Source: [Phialemoniopsis] sp. UDSM-2020
Lineage: Eukaryota; Ascomycota; Sordariomycetes; Thyridiales; Thyridiaceae
Direction: 5' to 3'
Assembly (NCBI GenBank): GCA_018873225.1
Contig: JAEILZ010000006.1
Coordinates: 806,001-870,000 of the forward strand
DNA length: 64,000 nucleotides
In this document: in pieces, positions 23,201-35,383 of the stretch
Layout: each line of letters starts with the position of its first letter
Numbering within the stretch: the stretch's first letter is position 1
Translations under genes and position numbers: made by a program
Notes under the pieces: generated by a model
The model's input: the letters and a program-made list of their open reading frames with translations, nothing else
What the model was told of the DNA's origin: nothing
The model's database searches: none

Positions 23201-25408
23201 CAGCACAGACCTTCAATCAGCGAAAAGGATGTCATCGACGCAGCCAAAGAGATTGTTGAGCTTGACGGACCCGACAAGGCGGGAGAGGTCGTCTTCAAAG
23301 GCGCGCAGGCTTACTTGAAGCGCCTCAGAAAGCCAGTGACCAGGCAGAGGATTAGTCTCCTATCCAAGGTTGTGCCGGGGATCAGACACAAACTGCCTGC
23401 ACGTACTCAGCCAGACGTCAGGATTGTCTTCAGCGATTATCTAGGATGTTGCATCGTCGATACGCCAAAGCAAAAGAGTGTTGCGAAGAAGAGGGCCACC
23501 CGGAAAGAAGAAAACGCGAGGACTCATATGTGTGAGGAACGGGAACTCTGGGACCACCTCAATGGGCCACGTACGGCGGAAAAGGCCAAGAAGCGTTTTA
23601 TCTGGTTGCCGCAAGCTGAGGCGACTGGCGGGTTTGCGTGCTGGCTTGCGGAACCAGACACAACAAGCCAAGGGAACCTGTCTCTCTTTCTCGACAGACA
23701 CTCTGCCTATGACAAATACTTTTTTGAAGAGGCAGCAATCCTGACAAATATGTGGAACACCGAGTTGCATCTCAGCTTCTATCAGCTAGCGGATGGTGCC
23801 CACCCCTACCCAGAGGAGAGACCCACGTTCGAGGCCATACCGCCGTGGAGCGAAGAGACCTTTCCAGGATTCAGATCTGACAATAAGGTTATCACGAGGG
23901 CCACGATGGGATTTCGCTTCGTGGGAGATATGTTTGACAAGTACTGGACGTGTCACTTCATCGAACACGACCCACGCAACATCTGCGAGGCGAGACGGTG
24001 GGATTTCCCGTTTACCACTTCACCCAAGTCACGAATCTGGAGACAGCGCAAGGTACTGGAACTCTACCTTTTTGAGAGGATGCTTGAATCATTGTATCAT
24101 GGCGCCAAAGACATCTTCGAAGAAATCAGGGCAAGTCTGGGCGCTCGTCGCGGAACATTGTCCTTCTCCGTGCTCAACAGCGACGACTACTTCTCGTCGA
24201 GTGCACAATGGCAGCAGTATCAACAAATCCTTCAGGCCGTTGAAGACGACATCACCGCAGCGATCGTAGTGATCGGCCGATGGGAAACGCGTGAGCGAGA
24301 CAGAGGCCAGGAGAAGCCGCGCTGGACGCGGAACGACGAGCGAAAATACCGTAGCTCCATCACTCGACTCCTAGTTTCCAGCGACGCCACGATGCGAGAC
24401 CTGCATAACCTTCACGCCAATATCAAATCTCTCAAGGAGACTCTCATCACGATACAGGACCAGATCCGCGATGATCTTGGCTTACGGGGGGCAGAGAATA
24501 TTCGTTTCTTCACCTACGTCACTGTCGTGTTTCTGCCGTTGGGATTTGCGGCAAGCATCTTTAGTATGAACGGATCGCCAGATGGCCAGCTCTTGAGCAC
24601 TATGGTCGTATGCGCCGTGGTAGCACTCGCTATCACAATCATTGCTCTCGTCAATGCAAAGACTCTTTCAGTCATCGTGGAGAGGATCTCGATCTCTGTC
24701 AATCGGCGTACGCGTTCCAAAATGCAAGACAGCACAGTGTCGCACCAGGAACGATATAGAAACCAGACCAGCAAAGAGTTTAGAAACGGCAGTGATGATG
24801 TCGAGAAAGGTGTCGCGAAAGATAAGGAGGATGCTAGCATTATGCCCTCAGGAAAGACGGCTCGACGATCTACAGCGAGAATCGACCGGTCGTGGCACAT
24901 TTGGTTCTGGCTGAACTACGTCTTGATAGAACTACCCGCATGCCGTGTGGTCAAGGCACGCGAGGCTTTACGGAGGAGAGCTTCCTGGAAGACAAGAATC
25001 ACATGTGTCGTTGTAGGTCTGTTCTTCCTTCCGTTGCTGGGTATAAATTGGATTCTTCAGCTGCTGGTCTATAATGTTATTGACCTGGTTCGACTCATAT
25101 GGGGTAAGTATCCACCGATTTCCCTGCTTCTTTTGTTTTCTTTTCTCGTTTTATATCTTTCCATTCCCTTTGATCCCCGTTTCCCGTTATTGGAGGCTCG
25201 ACTGACAATGACTCTGGATGTAGGCTGGCTGGAAGACCAACTGTCCTCCATGGATCAGGAAGAGGAGCGCTTTGCTACATTCCCAGTAACTCAGCTGGTA
25301 AAGCCACCAGAGGCCTTGCGACCGATTGCAAGACTGGCTCGCAGAGCGAAGAGCAAAAGGAATGCTGACCCCATCACTGAAGACGGATCTGACGGGGCGT
25401 CCGCGTAG
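20246..25408 (+). CDS. Large fusion: debranching-enzyme-like glycosidase region plus CorA-like membrane domain
   Basis: Exons 20246-20396, 20453-21773 and 21841-25103, then 25224-25408, join in phase to 1639 residues; if the last 120-nt intron is kept, the frame stays open and gives 1679. Residues about 65-480 look like the beta-rich N-terminal domain of glycogen-debranching-like proteins (LSKYLGAGRTGVF, QCLLTNTSDKDIDV). About 490-830 resembles an (alpha/alpha)6 glycosidase: ANHWPNGELMIRP, SWWPRDMFTDPAF, RLGDHIWVWMAL, DESTWDNAARYAL. Around 1378-1425 lie two helices with a CorA-like signature, FFTYVTVVFLPLGFAASIFS then MNG, where classic CorA has GMN. One or two more helices follow near 1540-1580. 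The long polar middle (about 850-1370) ends in coiled-coil-prone sequence. Glycosidase and CorA assignments are by motif appearance; the enzyme's substrate and whether ions move are unknown. Confidence 0.72.
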
Positions 25409-25490
25409 TGGCGTCATGAGAGACATGCATTTGTTTTGGGTCTTTTCGAGATTGAACCGAGTAATTATGAAATCAGGTTCATTGTTCTGT

Positions 25491-28013
25491 CTAATCTACA
25501 ACGTTTGCTGGCAATAGAGAGATGCAATCCAACGGCGCCGGCTCGATCCCATCCGGCACCCCAATGACTTTGACCGTGTCACCTTTCCCAATCACGACTC
25601 CTTTCAGAGTCTTCCTGATAGCAGAGTGGCTGTCCACATGACTAGACATGGCATGCCCCAGCCTATCTTCGTTGTCTCCAACCCATTCCATCACCACCAC
25701 ATCGTTCAGCAAGACCACATAATGCGATCGACCTTGGTCCATATCAAAATAATTTACCACCAAGTCGTAGACTCCCGACTCGAACTCGACAACGAACTCG
25801 GCCGTGCCGTTCTGGCCACTTGATGATGTGACACCAGCCTTGCCACCTGAGGCCATATCTACCGGGTCGACATCCACTACTTTGTACCCGTCCAACCTCA
25901 TAGACTCCGCCTCGATCCGCCAAGGGTGCTCTCCAACCCTCCCAGCTTCGTCCTCAATCCCAGAGATCCTGTGATAGAAACTGGTCACGGTATCCCTCCA
26001 AACAATACTATGCCCAGCCTGGAACACCAGCCGATTCAGCACATGCTCGAATCTCTCATCATCAACCTTACCCCTGATTTCCTCCCAGCGCGCCACAAAC
26101 CCCTGTGCCGTCTCCGCACCGCGATAGTGCGCGTCGTAAAAGTGCTGAATCACCGTCTTCCCTGAACTCTTGAGACGATACGTCCACGGCACGTGGTGGA
26201 ACCACAGCAGCAGCTCCTCGGGCGTCGACTCGGGGTCCTCGAACCGCGACGCCACCTCGGGCGGGTACGTCCCCGCGAACTCGGTGCCGTTGCGCACGGT
26301 GCGGTCCATGCCCACCGAGTCCGCGTCGGCGCGCGTCCACTGGCCCAGCGTGTTGTTGTCCTTGGAGGCCGGGTTGGGCCCAAAGTGCGTGTAGGTGTCG
26401 CACAGCGTGCCGATGCCCAGGTTGCCGCTGTAGTCCTCGTACGCGGGCCACGAGGCCATTGACATGTCTGTCACGGCCGCGAGGACGTCGGCGTCGAGGC
26501 CGAAAGTCAGGCGCGTCCAGTCCTGCAGGACGGAGGCCGGGTCGAGCGTCGGATCCCAGGCCAGACGGCCGTAGGCGTAGAGGTTCGACATAGCGAGGTG
26601 GCTGCCCAGCCAGGCCGGACTGTCTCCGACGTTAACGACGGCGGCGTACCCGCCCAGCGGCCGGCCGAAGCGTTTTCCGGAGACGATGTCTCGGGTCAGA
26701 GACTTTTGGCCGTTGTTGCGCATATCAAAGTCGAGAACCCCCTTCCACATGGGCGGCAAGTACACCAGGTGATCCTGCTGACCGAGGTACTCCTGCGATA
26801 CCTGCAGCTCCATCGCCACGTTTGTCCGCGGCAGGTTGGCAAAGAGTGGGCTCGGCGCCTCGCGCACCTGGAAGTCGATGGGCCCGTACTTGATCTGCAC
26901 GACGACGTTGTCGTCGAACTGGCCGTCGAGCGGCGCAAAGGCCTCGACGGCGGCGTTGGCGCGGTCGTCGCGCCAGTTGCGCTCGTCGATGTCGGCGTCG
27001 TAGACGAACGCGCGGTAGCCGAGCACGCCGCCGCGGTGCGGGCGCAGCGCGCGGGCGAACAGGTTGGCGCCCTCGGCCAGGGTGCGGTTGTACATGCGCG
27101 GGCCCGGCTGGCCCTCCGAGTCGGCTTTCACGAGGAAGCCGGCGAGGTCCGGGATGCGGTGGTAGAGCCTGTCCGTGGCGTTGTTCCAGAAGTCGATGAC
27201 GCCCTCGTCGAGCGGGTCGGAGGTTGGCAGTCCGCCGAGGGTCTCGGGCGAGGCAAAGTTGAGTGCGACGCCGAGAGAGACGCCGTAGGGGCGGAAGACG
27301 TCGGCGAGGCGGGACAGGCCGTCGATGTTGGCGTCGGTCAGGATCTGCGGGTCCGCGTTGACGTTGTTGACGACGATGCCGTTGATGCGCAGGGAGCCCA
27401 GCAGGCGGGCGTACTCTTTGGCGCGCGTGAGGTCCTCGAGGACGGCGCCGCCTCCAAAGTAGATCGAGCGCCCGCCGTAGCCGCGCTCGATGGAGCCGTC
27501 GAGGTTGTCCCACTGGTTGACCCAGCGGATCTGGGCGTCGGGGCTGCTGGCGTAGGCGACGCTGGAGAAGTTTCCCTGCGCGAGCATAAACAGGTACTCG
27601 AAGGCGCCGTAGAGGGCGCCGCGCTGGTTCTGGCCGACGATCTGGATCTGCGAGCCCTTGGTGTTGAGCCAGAAGCCGTCGACGCCGAGCTCGGGGATGC
27701 CGCTGGGTATGTCGCCGCATGCTCTCGCCCACTGGCCTCGGTCACCTACGATGATAGCCACCTCGTCGCACCCCGTCGCTGTGGTGTTCAGCTCTGCGCC
27801 GAGGATGCCGGCGATGCCACGCTGCAGCTCCTGCCCGGCGACGTAGACTGGGCTTATTTCTGAGCTGTTTAGGGCGATGATGGTTGCTGGCGGAGAGTAG
27901 TGGTCACCGAGGCCGGATGGAAGAGGTGCATACCGGAGCCAAGCGTTCCGCCCATCCTCAGCCACGGCGAAGGCGACTGAAGCAGCGAGCAGTAGCAGTT
28001 GCAAAACCCACAT
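25491..28013 (-). CDS. aguA: Secreted GH67 alpha-glucuronidase
   Basis: Extracellular exo-enzyme that removes 4-O-methyl-glucuronic acid from the non-reducing end of glucuronoxylan oligosaccharides. Single exon, 840 residues, matching fungal GH67. A signal peptide covers residues 1-18 (MWVLQLLLLAASVAFAVA). The family core is clear: RWVNQWDNLDGSIERGYGG, INGIVVNNVNA, KADSEGQPGP. Expected catalytic residues by spacing are Glu300 (acid), Asp380 in KYGPIDFQ and Glu408 in VSQEYLGQ, with the same 28-residue Asp-Glu gap as bacterial GH67. The C-terminal domain includes HHVPWTYRL. Tail-to-tail with the glycosidase-CorA gene, 82 bp apart. An ATATTA-like box lies near 28105 on the minus strand. Confidence 0.96.
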   Translation of the reverse strand: MWVLQLLLLAASVAFAVAEDGRNAWLRYAPLPSGLGDHYSPPATIIALNSSEISPVYVAGQELQRGIAGILGAELNTTATGCDEVAIIVGDRGQWARACGDIPSGIPELGVDGFWLNTKGSQIQIVGQNQRGALYGAFEYLFMLAQGNFSSVAYASSPDAQIRWVNQWDNLDGSIERGYGGRSIYFGGGAVLEDLTRAKEYARLLGSLRINGIVVNNVNADPQILTDANIDGLSRLADVFRPYGVSLGVALNFASPETLGGLPTSDPLDEGVIDFWNNATDRLYHRIPDLAGFLVKADSEGQPGPRMYNRTLAEGANLFARALRPHRGGVLGYRAFVYDADIDERNWRDDRANAAVEAFAPLDGQFDDNVVVQIKYGPIDFQVREAPSPLFANLPRTNVAMELQVSQEYLGQQDHLVYLPPMWKGVLDFDMRNNGQKSLTRDIVSGKRFGRPLGGYAAVVNVGDSPAWLGSHLAMSNLYAYGRLAWDPTLDPASVLQDWTRLTFGLDADVLAAVTDMSMASWPAYEDYSGNLGIGTLCDTYTHFGPNPASKDNNTLGQWTRADADSVGMDRTVRNGTEFAGTYPPEVASRFEDPESTPEELLLWFHHVPWTYRLKSSGKTVIQHFYDAHYRGAETAQGFVARWEEIRGKVDDERFEHVLNRLVFQAGHSIVWRDTVTSFYHRISGIEDEAGRVGEHPWRIEAESMRLDGYKVVDVDPVDMASGGKAGVTSSSGQNGTAEFVVEFESGVYDLVVNYFDMDQGRSHYVVLLNDVVVMEWVGDNEDRLGHAMSSHVDSHSAIRKTLKGVVIGKGDTVKVIGVPDGIEPAPLDCISLLPANVVD

Positions 28014-28989
28014 GATCTCTGGCCTTGATATCTACGGTATATCTACAAGCACAAAGAATTGAGGCACGGTTCTGCGCTACTCAGGTAGAGTAGGGGGCTC
28101 GCCTGGCTAATATAGACGAAGATTTAGGAACGTCTGTTGCAGATGCTATTCTGGCTATGCGGCCTGAGTCTAATGCTACCCCGCCAGATCTGCGGGTGTT
28201 AGACATCGATCTAGAAGGTCTGTAATCTAACAAACATGCAATTGGGCAGCATAGTGCTGTTTATCGAGGGGTGGACGGCGCAGCATGTCTGAATAAGAGA
28301 ATCTGGGGAAGTGGAGTTGTTCGGAACCGACCCCGGAGAGGGATAGATCTACATTCCCGTGTGCGGGATGACCGGATGGGTGACGGCCAGGGCCCGGCGC
28401 CGAAGTGGCGATTCAAGATATCAACGCGCTATTGCATCTACTCATTGCTGAAGAGTGGCATGTATTGTGCTAGAAGTGGGAAGTGAGTGCGTAAGGGCCC
28501 GCCTATGCCCGGCCCTCGGAGCCACGAGCCGGGACTGTGGCTACTTCCGGCGCAACGGCCACGGCCACGAGATGGTCTTCAGTGGCTGTCTGACCAGGAC
28601 GGAGGCGGCAATTGTTCGAAGACCGGACACGGATCCGAGAAATTGGTTCATGTCGTCGGCAACTCTTGCTCGGCGGCCGGAACATCGCCAATCACTGTGG
28701 GCGGCTTTTGGCGATGTTCCGTATACCTAACAGTTACGGGTCTTTTCGACGTGAGTTTTTGGGGGCAGGAATCGAGATCGGCCTACACTGGGCTACTTCA
28801 GGCAGTTGCAACTGAAAGCCAAGCGTACAGTGCTGGATACTTAAAAGAAGGAGCCCGACGTCGCCGCTGCCACCAGAGTTCCTTGGTGTTTTCAATTCTC
28901 GCCTTCATGGTCACTCACGGCATAACTTTCCCCTTCTTTCAACACCGATAGGCCGACTCAACTCTACTAGACACTGACACTTGCCCGTC
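28014..28989. other. Intergenic between divergent GH67 and membrane-protein genes
   Basis: No gene supported. Left part is the GH67 promoter; the right part carries the leader of the small membrane protein (pyrimidine-rich stretch near 28925-28945). Confidence 0.5.
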
Positions 28990-29463
28990 ATGGCATCCTT
29001 CATGGCACCCGTGCCACGCTTCTTTTTCTGCTACTTCGAACCTGCCGTGGTCACGCTCGGAGGGCTTCAAATCGTGCTCGACCCAGCAAACTACTCACCT
29101 CCGCTGCTATCCTACGTACCGGCACACAAAGTAGCCCCTACTGAGCAGCTGGCCATCGCGTCATTTGGGAACTTTATGATATTGGTGGGCGCAATGATAG
29201 GGGTGGTCATGTGGAAGTGCCGCGATCCCGCGGTGGTGCGCCCTATTGTGGCGGCCCTGATCCTGACCGACGTTGGGATATGGATGTCGTCGATCAGGAT
29301 CATGGGATGGCAGCAGTTTGCGGACGTTGGGAACTGGAGCGCCAAGCTCACGCAGCTGTTCACGGGGATGTTCATCACTGTCCTGCTCAAATTCGCGTAC
29401 CTGATGGGTTGGCTTGGTGCCGACACAGTGAAGGACGACAAAACGAAGGGAAAGGGGGAATGA
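28990..29463 (+). CDS. Small integral membrane protein, fungal DUF7704-like
   Basis: Single exon, 157 residues, ATG at 28990. Four hydrophobic stretches are visible: FFFCYFEPAVVTLGGLQIVL near 12-31, FGNFMILVGAMIGVVMW near 57-73, PIVAALILTDVGIWMSS near 85-101 and FTGMFITVLLKFAYLMGWL near 122-140. A Lys-rich C-terminus follows (KDDKTKGKGE), which should be cytosolic. The F-x-Y-x-EP start resembles the fungal family DUF7704, whose function is unknown; that match is from memory of the pattern. Confidence 0.72.
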   Translation: MASFMAPVPRFFFCYFEPAVVTLGGLQIVLDPANYSPPLLSYVPAHKVAPTEQLAIASFGNFMILVGAMIGVVMWKCRDPAVVRPIVAALILTDVGIWMSSIRIMGWQQFADVGNWSAKLTQLFTGMFITVLLKFAYLMGWLGADTVKDDKTKGKGE

Positions 29464-31926
29464 TAGCCCCTGAATATACGGGAAGGGAACAAAGGTGTGA
29501 ACAGCACGGACTCGGTCTACAGCCGAGGCTGAAAAGGAGACGTCGTGTGTCAGTTGACAATCGTGTTGATGCAGCTCGATAAGGGTCAATCACAGGACCA
29601 CCTATTTGCGGCAGGTGTCCAGTGGCGTCTTTCTTACACACAAATGAATAGGACTGCATGATTGGTCAAGAGGTGGTTTTACTGATAAGAAGCCGCCTCT
29701 AGCTGGAATGGCATCTATTCTTAGCCAGAAGGTTTTGAGATGGTGACCTCAACAGTGGGTGGAGTGGCATTGTGGAGGGCAGACCAAGGTCAGGCGAGTG
29801 CCGGATGGTCTACCGGCATATTCGATGCCAATGATGGCCAAATGGCGTGGCCTAAGCGTGTGTTGGGCGTGATGGAGGGTGAGATCTGCAATTGTCTTGA
29901 GCTCTTGGCCGCGGGCAGGTCGGGTCTTGGGAGGTTCTTGGGGGAAAGAAGGCCAATGGACGTTTGCATGTGAAAAGGGTGGTGGATTTCGTCATCCAGT
30001 CATTCCGAGAGTTGCCATTGCTGCAAGAATGACGGAAAAAACATGCTGTTCGGAGATTGTCTAGGGGAGACGAGAGAAGATGAGACGAGGCGAATGCTTT
30101 TGTTGGCCCGGGATCAGATGTTTGTGGTTCATGTCGAGCATCAAATAAAGTGTATTCCATTGATGCGATGTTCTAAATATTGCCGTTTCCAGCACCAAAC
30201 CCGAGCTTGAGCTGGTCGTAGCTGCGTTGTCGTCGATAAATATCAGCTCCTGCCGCGCGAGAGGCAGCCAACAATATAGTGTCGCCGTTTTGCTACCAGA
30301 TAGAACACTGATCATTTCGATATCGAAAGCATTCAGCTGATTATCATACGAACAGTGTTTTCCTATCATCCTCGGATTAAACATTGTAAAGGCCTTGATC
30401 TGGTGATTCTGGGGAAATTTGATGGTCCGCTTGGCGGTTGGCCTTAGTCAGGTCAGGCTTGGGCTACAAAAGTGGGCAGGTACGTCGTTGGTACTTTCTC
30501 ACGGGCATCAAGGAGAGACAGCTCGTGTGCGCTGTTTTTTCCTCGCGCAAGGAGACGGGGAGCAAGTACCAGGGCCCAGATTTAGTGGGTGCCTGACGTT
30601 ATGCCCTCCAGGGATTAGACTGAACCCATGCCCATTCTCAATTGTTTCGTGAACCGGTTCTCCAACGGTGACAGTGTCAGTCAGGGAAGGGCAGGCAGGA
30701 AAACGGCGACTCATTCGTTTTCCGGGCACCCAATGGCAGGCCCGGCAGAGGTAGATGACGGATTGACTGCCACGAATCGCGCCAGTTCGGGAGGGGAGGG
30801 TCTAGCTGCTTGGAAGGTCAAGGCTCTGCTGGAACCACGTCTTCAGTGTCGCTCAGTGTTTCTTGTAGTGAGTTCAGCCCAATTGCCAAGTTTTCTTGCT
30901 TGTTGGCGATTGACGATTGATTGATGATTGATTCGGCAGACCTCGGCATCAAGTACTCGACAGGTACCTTCTTCCCTCCAGGGCTGGGTCGGTGACGACG
31001 CTTGAGAGTTGAGCCCTCCACCCACTCCACTAAATGCACTGTAAGCCGTCGCTAATCCTGCTGCGATTTGCTGCTGTTCCTCACCAAAACCACCTGGCTG
31101 GGTCCCCGCCTCCGCCCGCCCAATTCCCAAATCTCCGCTTTCTCCCTCAGATTCGTGCGTTGGACCCAATCCAGATCAAGCATCCAACTAAACCAACAAA
31201 GTTGGGCCAGGCCAAACCAAGGACGGACTGGGCGGGCACAGGACCAGCCAAACCACAGCCGGGCCTACCGACCGACGACCACACTACAGAGCATTTCTCT
31301 TCATTCATTTCATCGGCGTCCTAACCTTCACCACCACCTGGGGTTTGCAGGCGGACAGTCATTATCTAGACCTATCCCCCACTGCACATCTCCTCTCCTC
31401 TTCCCGATAGACGGGCCTAGGGATCTGCATAGCGAGAGAGAGACGAGACTCTCTCCCCTGTCGGCACACGCCATCCGTCCATTGCATCGATGCGACGCGG
31501 GGTCCAGCATCCCATCCCATTCTCTGCCGTCCACTGACTTGCTGTCTGGCGTCACGCATGCACGCATGCCAAGTGACCACACACCCCGGACATATCATCG
31601 ACGGTCGGACAGCCAGCCCGCAGCCTGGCACTGACCTTGGCTACACCTTATCTAGACCATCATCGTATTTCCCGTCCCCGCCCTGCGCCAATTTCCCCGA
31701 CATACCCGTCACAACCGCATCGCTCGGACATCGACACCTATCTTTTACTTGTTTTCCTTGTTCATCCTTTACGGCGCTCCGTTTCTCAAATTAGCCAAGA
31801 CCGGAACACCCTCCCTAGTGGCTTCTCGACTCGATCCCGCGCCCGCTGCCTGGGCTAGACAACTATCTATCTACTTCGCGGCCACCTCCACCCATGAGGC
31901 TCTGCTGGTGATCAAGCCTCATCACC
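29464..31926. other. Intergenic, 2.46 kb, with long SIP5 upstream region
   Basis: No gene seen on either strand. The last 850 bp are C-rich and pyrimidine-rich with CTTTCC/CCTCC runs, as in promoters and long 5' UTRs of housekeeping fungal genes; several short upstream ORFs occur there. Nothing else recognised. Confidence 0.5.
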
Positions 31927-34680
31927 ATGGGAAACACCAACACCAAGGAGTCCGGTTCCGGCTCCGGTCCTCGCGGCCACCGTCCCTCCCTCACGCCCGA
32001 AGCAACCTCCTCCTCCCATCGATCCGGCCGCCCCTCCTCTAGATCCGGTCGCACCACGAGGACAGACCTCGGCGGACTGCTCGGCCTCACACACAGCACA
32101 TCCAGCAACCAGCCTACACAAGAGCAGCAGCGGAGGGAAACAAAACAGGAACGGGAGGCTAGGCGTCTCGAGAAGGAGCGTCAGGCTAGGCTGGCCGAGC
32201 GCGAGAAGAGTATCAAAGAGGAGCATGTCGACGGCGGATACCTTGTGACGCTGGGCACCTATGTCGGACCAGAGGATTTTAGCAAGCAGGTCGTGCGCCA
32301 ACTGCAGGTGCGTTGTTTTCTCGATACCCATCGGTTTTGTACATGACATACTGACCCATCTCCTGGATAGATCGAGCGGAGGATTGCTCCCTTCTGGCGC
32401 GGTTTGCAAGACTTCGACGACAACTGGACGGAGCCCCAGATCATCGCCGCCGCCCGCGGCATCGACATCCCCCCTGCCGGCGAGACTCCTCCCGATGAGC
32501 TTGTTCCCAAACCCCTCGCGATCGATTCGCCCTCCACCTCTACCCAGAACCTCAACAGTCTGACAGTGCCCATGGGCCCTCGATCGCTGTCTGCTGCCTC
32601 CGACAAGAGCGCCTCCAATCTCGGCTCGACTATTCCCTCTCCAACGGCTGGCCCGCCCCGCGGCAGCTCCCCATTCAAGCCGCGCGCCAAGGCTCTTGCC
32701 GCTGCCCTTAGTGTGGGCTCCCGCAACGCCTCACAGACCGAAATTGCCCCCCGCGAAATTCAGCTGCCTGCCGACCCCTTTGTCAACGGGCAGCCCACCG
32801 AGGTCTTCCTCTACAAGTCAGGGTCCGAGTGCCCCATCTGCTTCCTCTACTACCCGCCCTACCTCAACCATACCAGGTGTTGTGACCAGCCCATCTGCAG
32901 CGAGTGCTTCGTCCAGATCAAGCGGCCCGACCCCCACTACCCCGAGGGACACGGCGATAACCCCGAGAACGAGAACGCCAACCCGGAAGAGCAGGCCGGC
33001 CAGCTTATCTCGGAGCCTGCCTGTTGCCCTTACTGCCAACAACCCGAGTTTGGCGTCACGTACGACCCACCGCCCTTCCGTCGTGGACTTACTTACTCGG
33101 CTGGTTCCCTGACGGTCGGCTTGCACGGCACGGCCATGTCATCCAGCAGCTCACTCAACTCAAATAACCTCTCCCCCTCGTCTCTCAACTCGCCGGGGGC
33201 AGGCAACAGGAGGAGAACACAATCCCTCTCTGCAACAGCTCCCAACGTCATTACCACCGATCGAGTCCGTCCCGACTGGTCGACCAAGTTGGCAAACCAA
33301 CGCGCCCATATCGCTAGGCGAGCGGCCGCGGCCACCGCACTACATACTGCCGCTTTCCTCATCGGCAACAATTCCGAAAGCCGGTCTGGATTTAGAGTCT
33401 CCAGTCGCTTCGGTAGACGGACGGGCCAGTCAACCCCGGTAGGAAGGGTGGATGAAGGCAGCCCTCAAGGCAATACCAGCGAAGGCGGCGAGGGCGACGG
33501 AGCCAGCGGTGCGGAGACCGCTCGTCCCGCTGGCGCTCGGCGCAATCGCATGGAGGACCTCGAGGAGCTCATGTTCAGGGAAGCGCTTAGGCAGTCGCTG
33601 GCCAGCGAGGAGGAGCGGCAGCGCAAGTGGGAGAAGGAGTTGCGCAAGGAGGCTAAGAAGCGAGAAAAGGAAGAGCGCAAGGCGGCCAAGGCAGCCCTCA
33701 AGCACGGCTCTGGCCCATACTCGCAGAGCGGCAGCGGCGCGAGCTCGGCCACCGCCAGCTCGCTCAGCTTGTCTGGCCTGGTGCACGGCAGGAGGAGAGG
33801 CAATAGTGCTGCCTCCAACTTGCGTGTCGAGGCCAGCGTCGCCAGCGCCAGTGCCGTTGATGTTAGCGGTAGCGGCAGCGTGAGCCCAGTCAACACTTCC
33901 GACAAGGGCAAGGCCATCGACCGGCCGCCGACGGTGCCTGAAGCGCGGACGAGCGAGGAGGCCGGTGAGTCGTCGAGTTCGGGGCCGGCCTCCAGCACAA
34001 CCGCCGGGTCGGCGACAAGTAGCGCGAGGCCCGTGCCGACACCGCACCAGCCTGCGGGCCCGTCGCACCTCCGGCAGATGAGCAGCGCCTCGTCGGTGAC
34101 GTCGTCGCTGCCAGACTCGACGCCCAATAGCTTTACGCCGCAGTCGCATCTGCAGGACCCGAGATCCAGTGGACTGACTCTTGGCGGTGCCAGCGAAGAC
34201 GGCGAGACGGCCGACGACAAGGACCCGAGCAACAGCGCCGAGCCCATGTTCAACTTTTCGAGCCTGGCCGAGATGGTCGGGGTGCAGCTCGAGGGCGAAC
34301 ACGCCGGACGTCGTCTCTCGGCCATTGGCAGGGATAGCTTGGTGGGAGGCAACGCAGACGCCGAGGCGGGCGAGGGTACCGCGACGAGCTCAGGCCAGAA
34401 TGGCGACAAGGATGACGAAGCCTCGGCGGCGCAACAGGAGCACGTGGAGGATGCGGGATCCAGCGACATCGAGCAGAGTATTGCGACACTGAAGCTTAGC
34501 GACGTGAAGCAGTTCAAGGCGGAGAGTGAGAAGGACGCCGGAGCCTCGTCAGGACTCGGCCCGCCGCAGCTGATGATTACGCCTGAGACGCCGGCGCCCC
34601 TCGACGAGGATGGGGACGAGTCTAAGAGGCTTGGTTTCGAAGCGACGACCATTGAGAACTCGCGGACGTACACGCAGTAG
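31927..34680 (+). CDS. sip5: SIP5-like protein with a RING-like zinc domain
   Basis: Homologue of the Snf1-interacting protein SIP5, linked in yeast to glucose signalling. Exons 31927-32307 and 32371-34680 join in phase to 896 residues. The start MGNTNTKES makes Gly2 a likely N-myristoylation site. A basic/acidic helix ([20 protein letters not shown]) precedes [15 protein letters not shown], which with [16 protein letters not shown] is characteristic of SIP5. A cysteine module follows at about 280-355: [39 protein letters not shown] and [21 protein letters not shown]-rich coiled coil sits near 517-577. The remaining half is Ser/Ala/Gly-rich and probably disordered. Confidence 0.92.
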
Positions 34681-35383
34681 ATTGAAGGAGTATTTCGATC
34701 CCTCGTCAGGGGCATACATCAGAGCTTTGGTACAGACAAGCATCGGCTTGAAAGATCCTATGGCGAGACGGTTCATGAGTGCGCAACAATCATACGGGCG
34801 GCATTGGGAAAGGAGGGACCGGCAGGAGGCACATTCAGCATTCTTGTATAGAGCATTTTTGACACATGCCGTTTTCTTTGTTTCATGTGGTTTCCTGTTT
34901 CCTGATCTAGCGGTGCATTTTCAAGTCTTGTGTGATGGTGGGAGAGTCGGGGAGCAAAACAACTTGGGCAAGGGGTGGCAGTTGGGATGGTGATAAGCGG
35001 TAGCATATGGTGCTCGAGGATGGAGACTACAGGATCAGCGGGTTGATGTATGTTTGGAGGGAGCGAACATGGGTGTCAGCCTTGCAAGGGGTGATGCTTT
35101 CGTCGCAAGCGATGATAGATTGTAATACACGCAAATGTGGCAGCTGTTGATCTCCTTCATGTGGTTGACTGATCGAGACGATGGGGTCATGGAATGGATT
35201 ACAGCCCCTCCTTCTCTGCGCTGTACTGTGTCTCCAAGATCCTAAGTCTAAATCCGTAAACGCCTGGCTGATGTCATCATGCCTTTCTATCCCTGCCTTT
35301 TTCGCTATGCCTAAAAACATTTCAAAATCACATCGTCGAACCTCTCTGTCCCTCCTCTCATCAAAATCGCTGCCCGCTTGAAC
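34681..35383. other. Intergenic between converging SIP5 and aldo/keto reductase genes
   Basis: 3' UTRs of two convergent genes; no coding signal seen. Confidence 0.5.

Noticed and set aside
26598..27863. 421-residue plus-strand ORF
   Set aside because: Antisense shadow of the GC-rich GH67 gene; Ala/Val/Arg-rich and without motifs.
31068..31634. 188-residue ORF upstream of SIP5
   Set aside because: Low-complexity Pro/His/Ser-rich reading of pyrimidine-rich leader DNA; no motif.
33430..34715. Long minus-strand ORFs of 290 and 416 residues
   Set aside because: Antisense of the SIP5 C-terminal region; composition follows the complementary Ser/Ala/Gly-rich coding strand.
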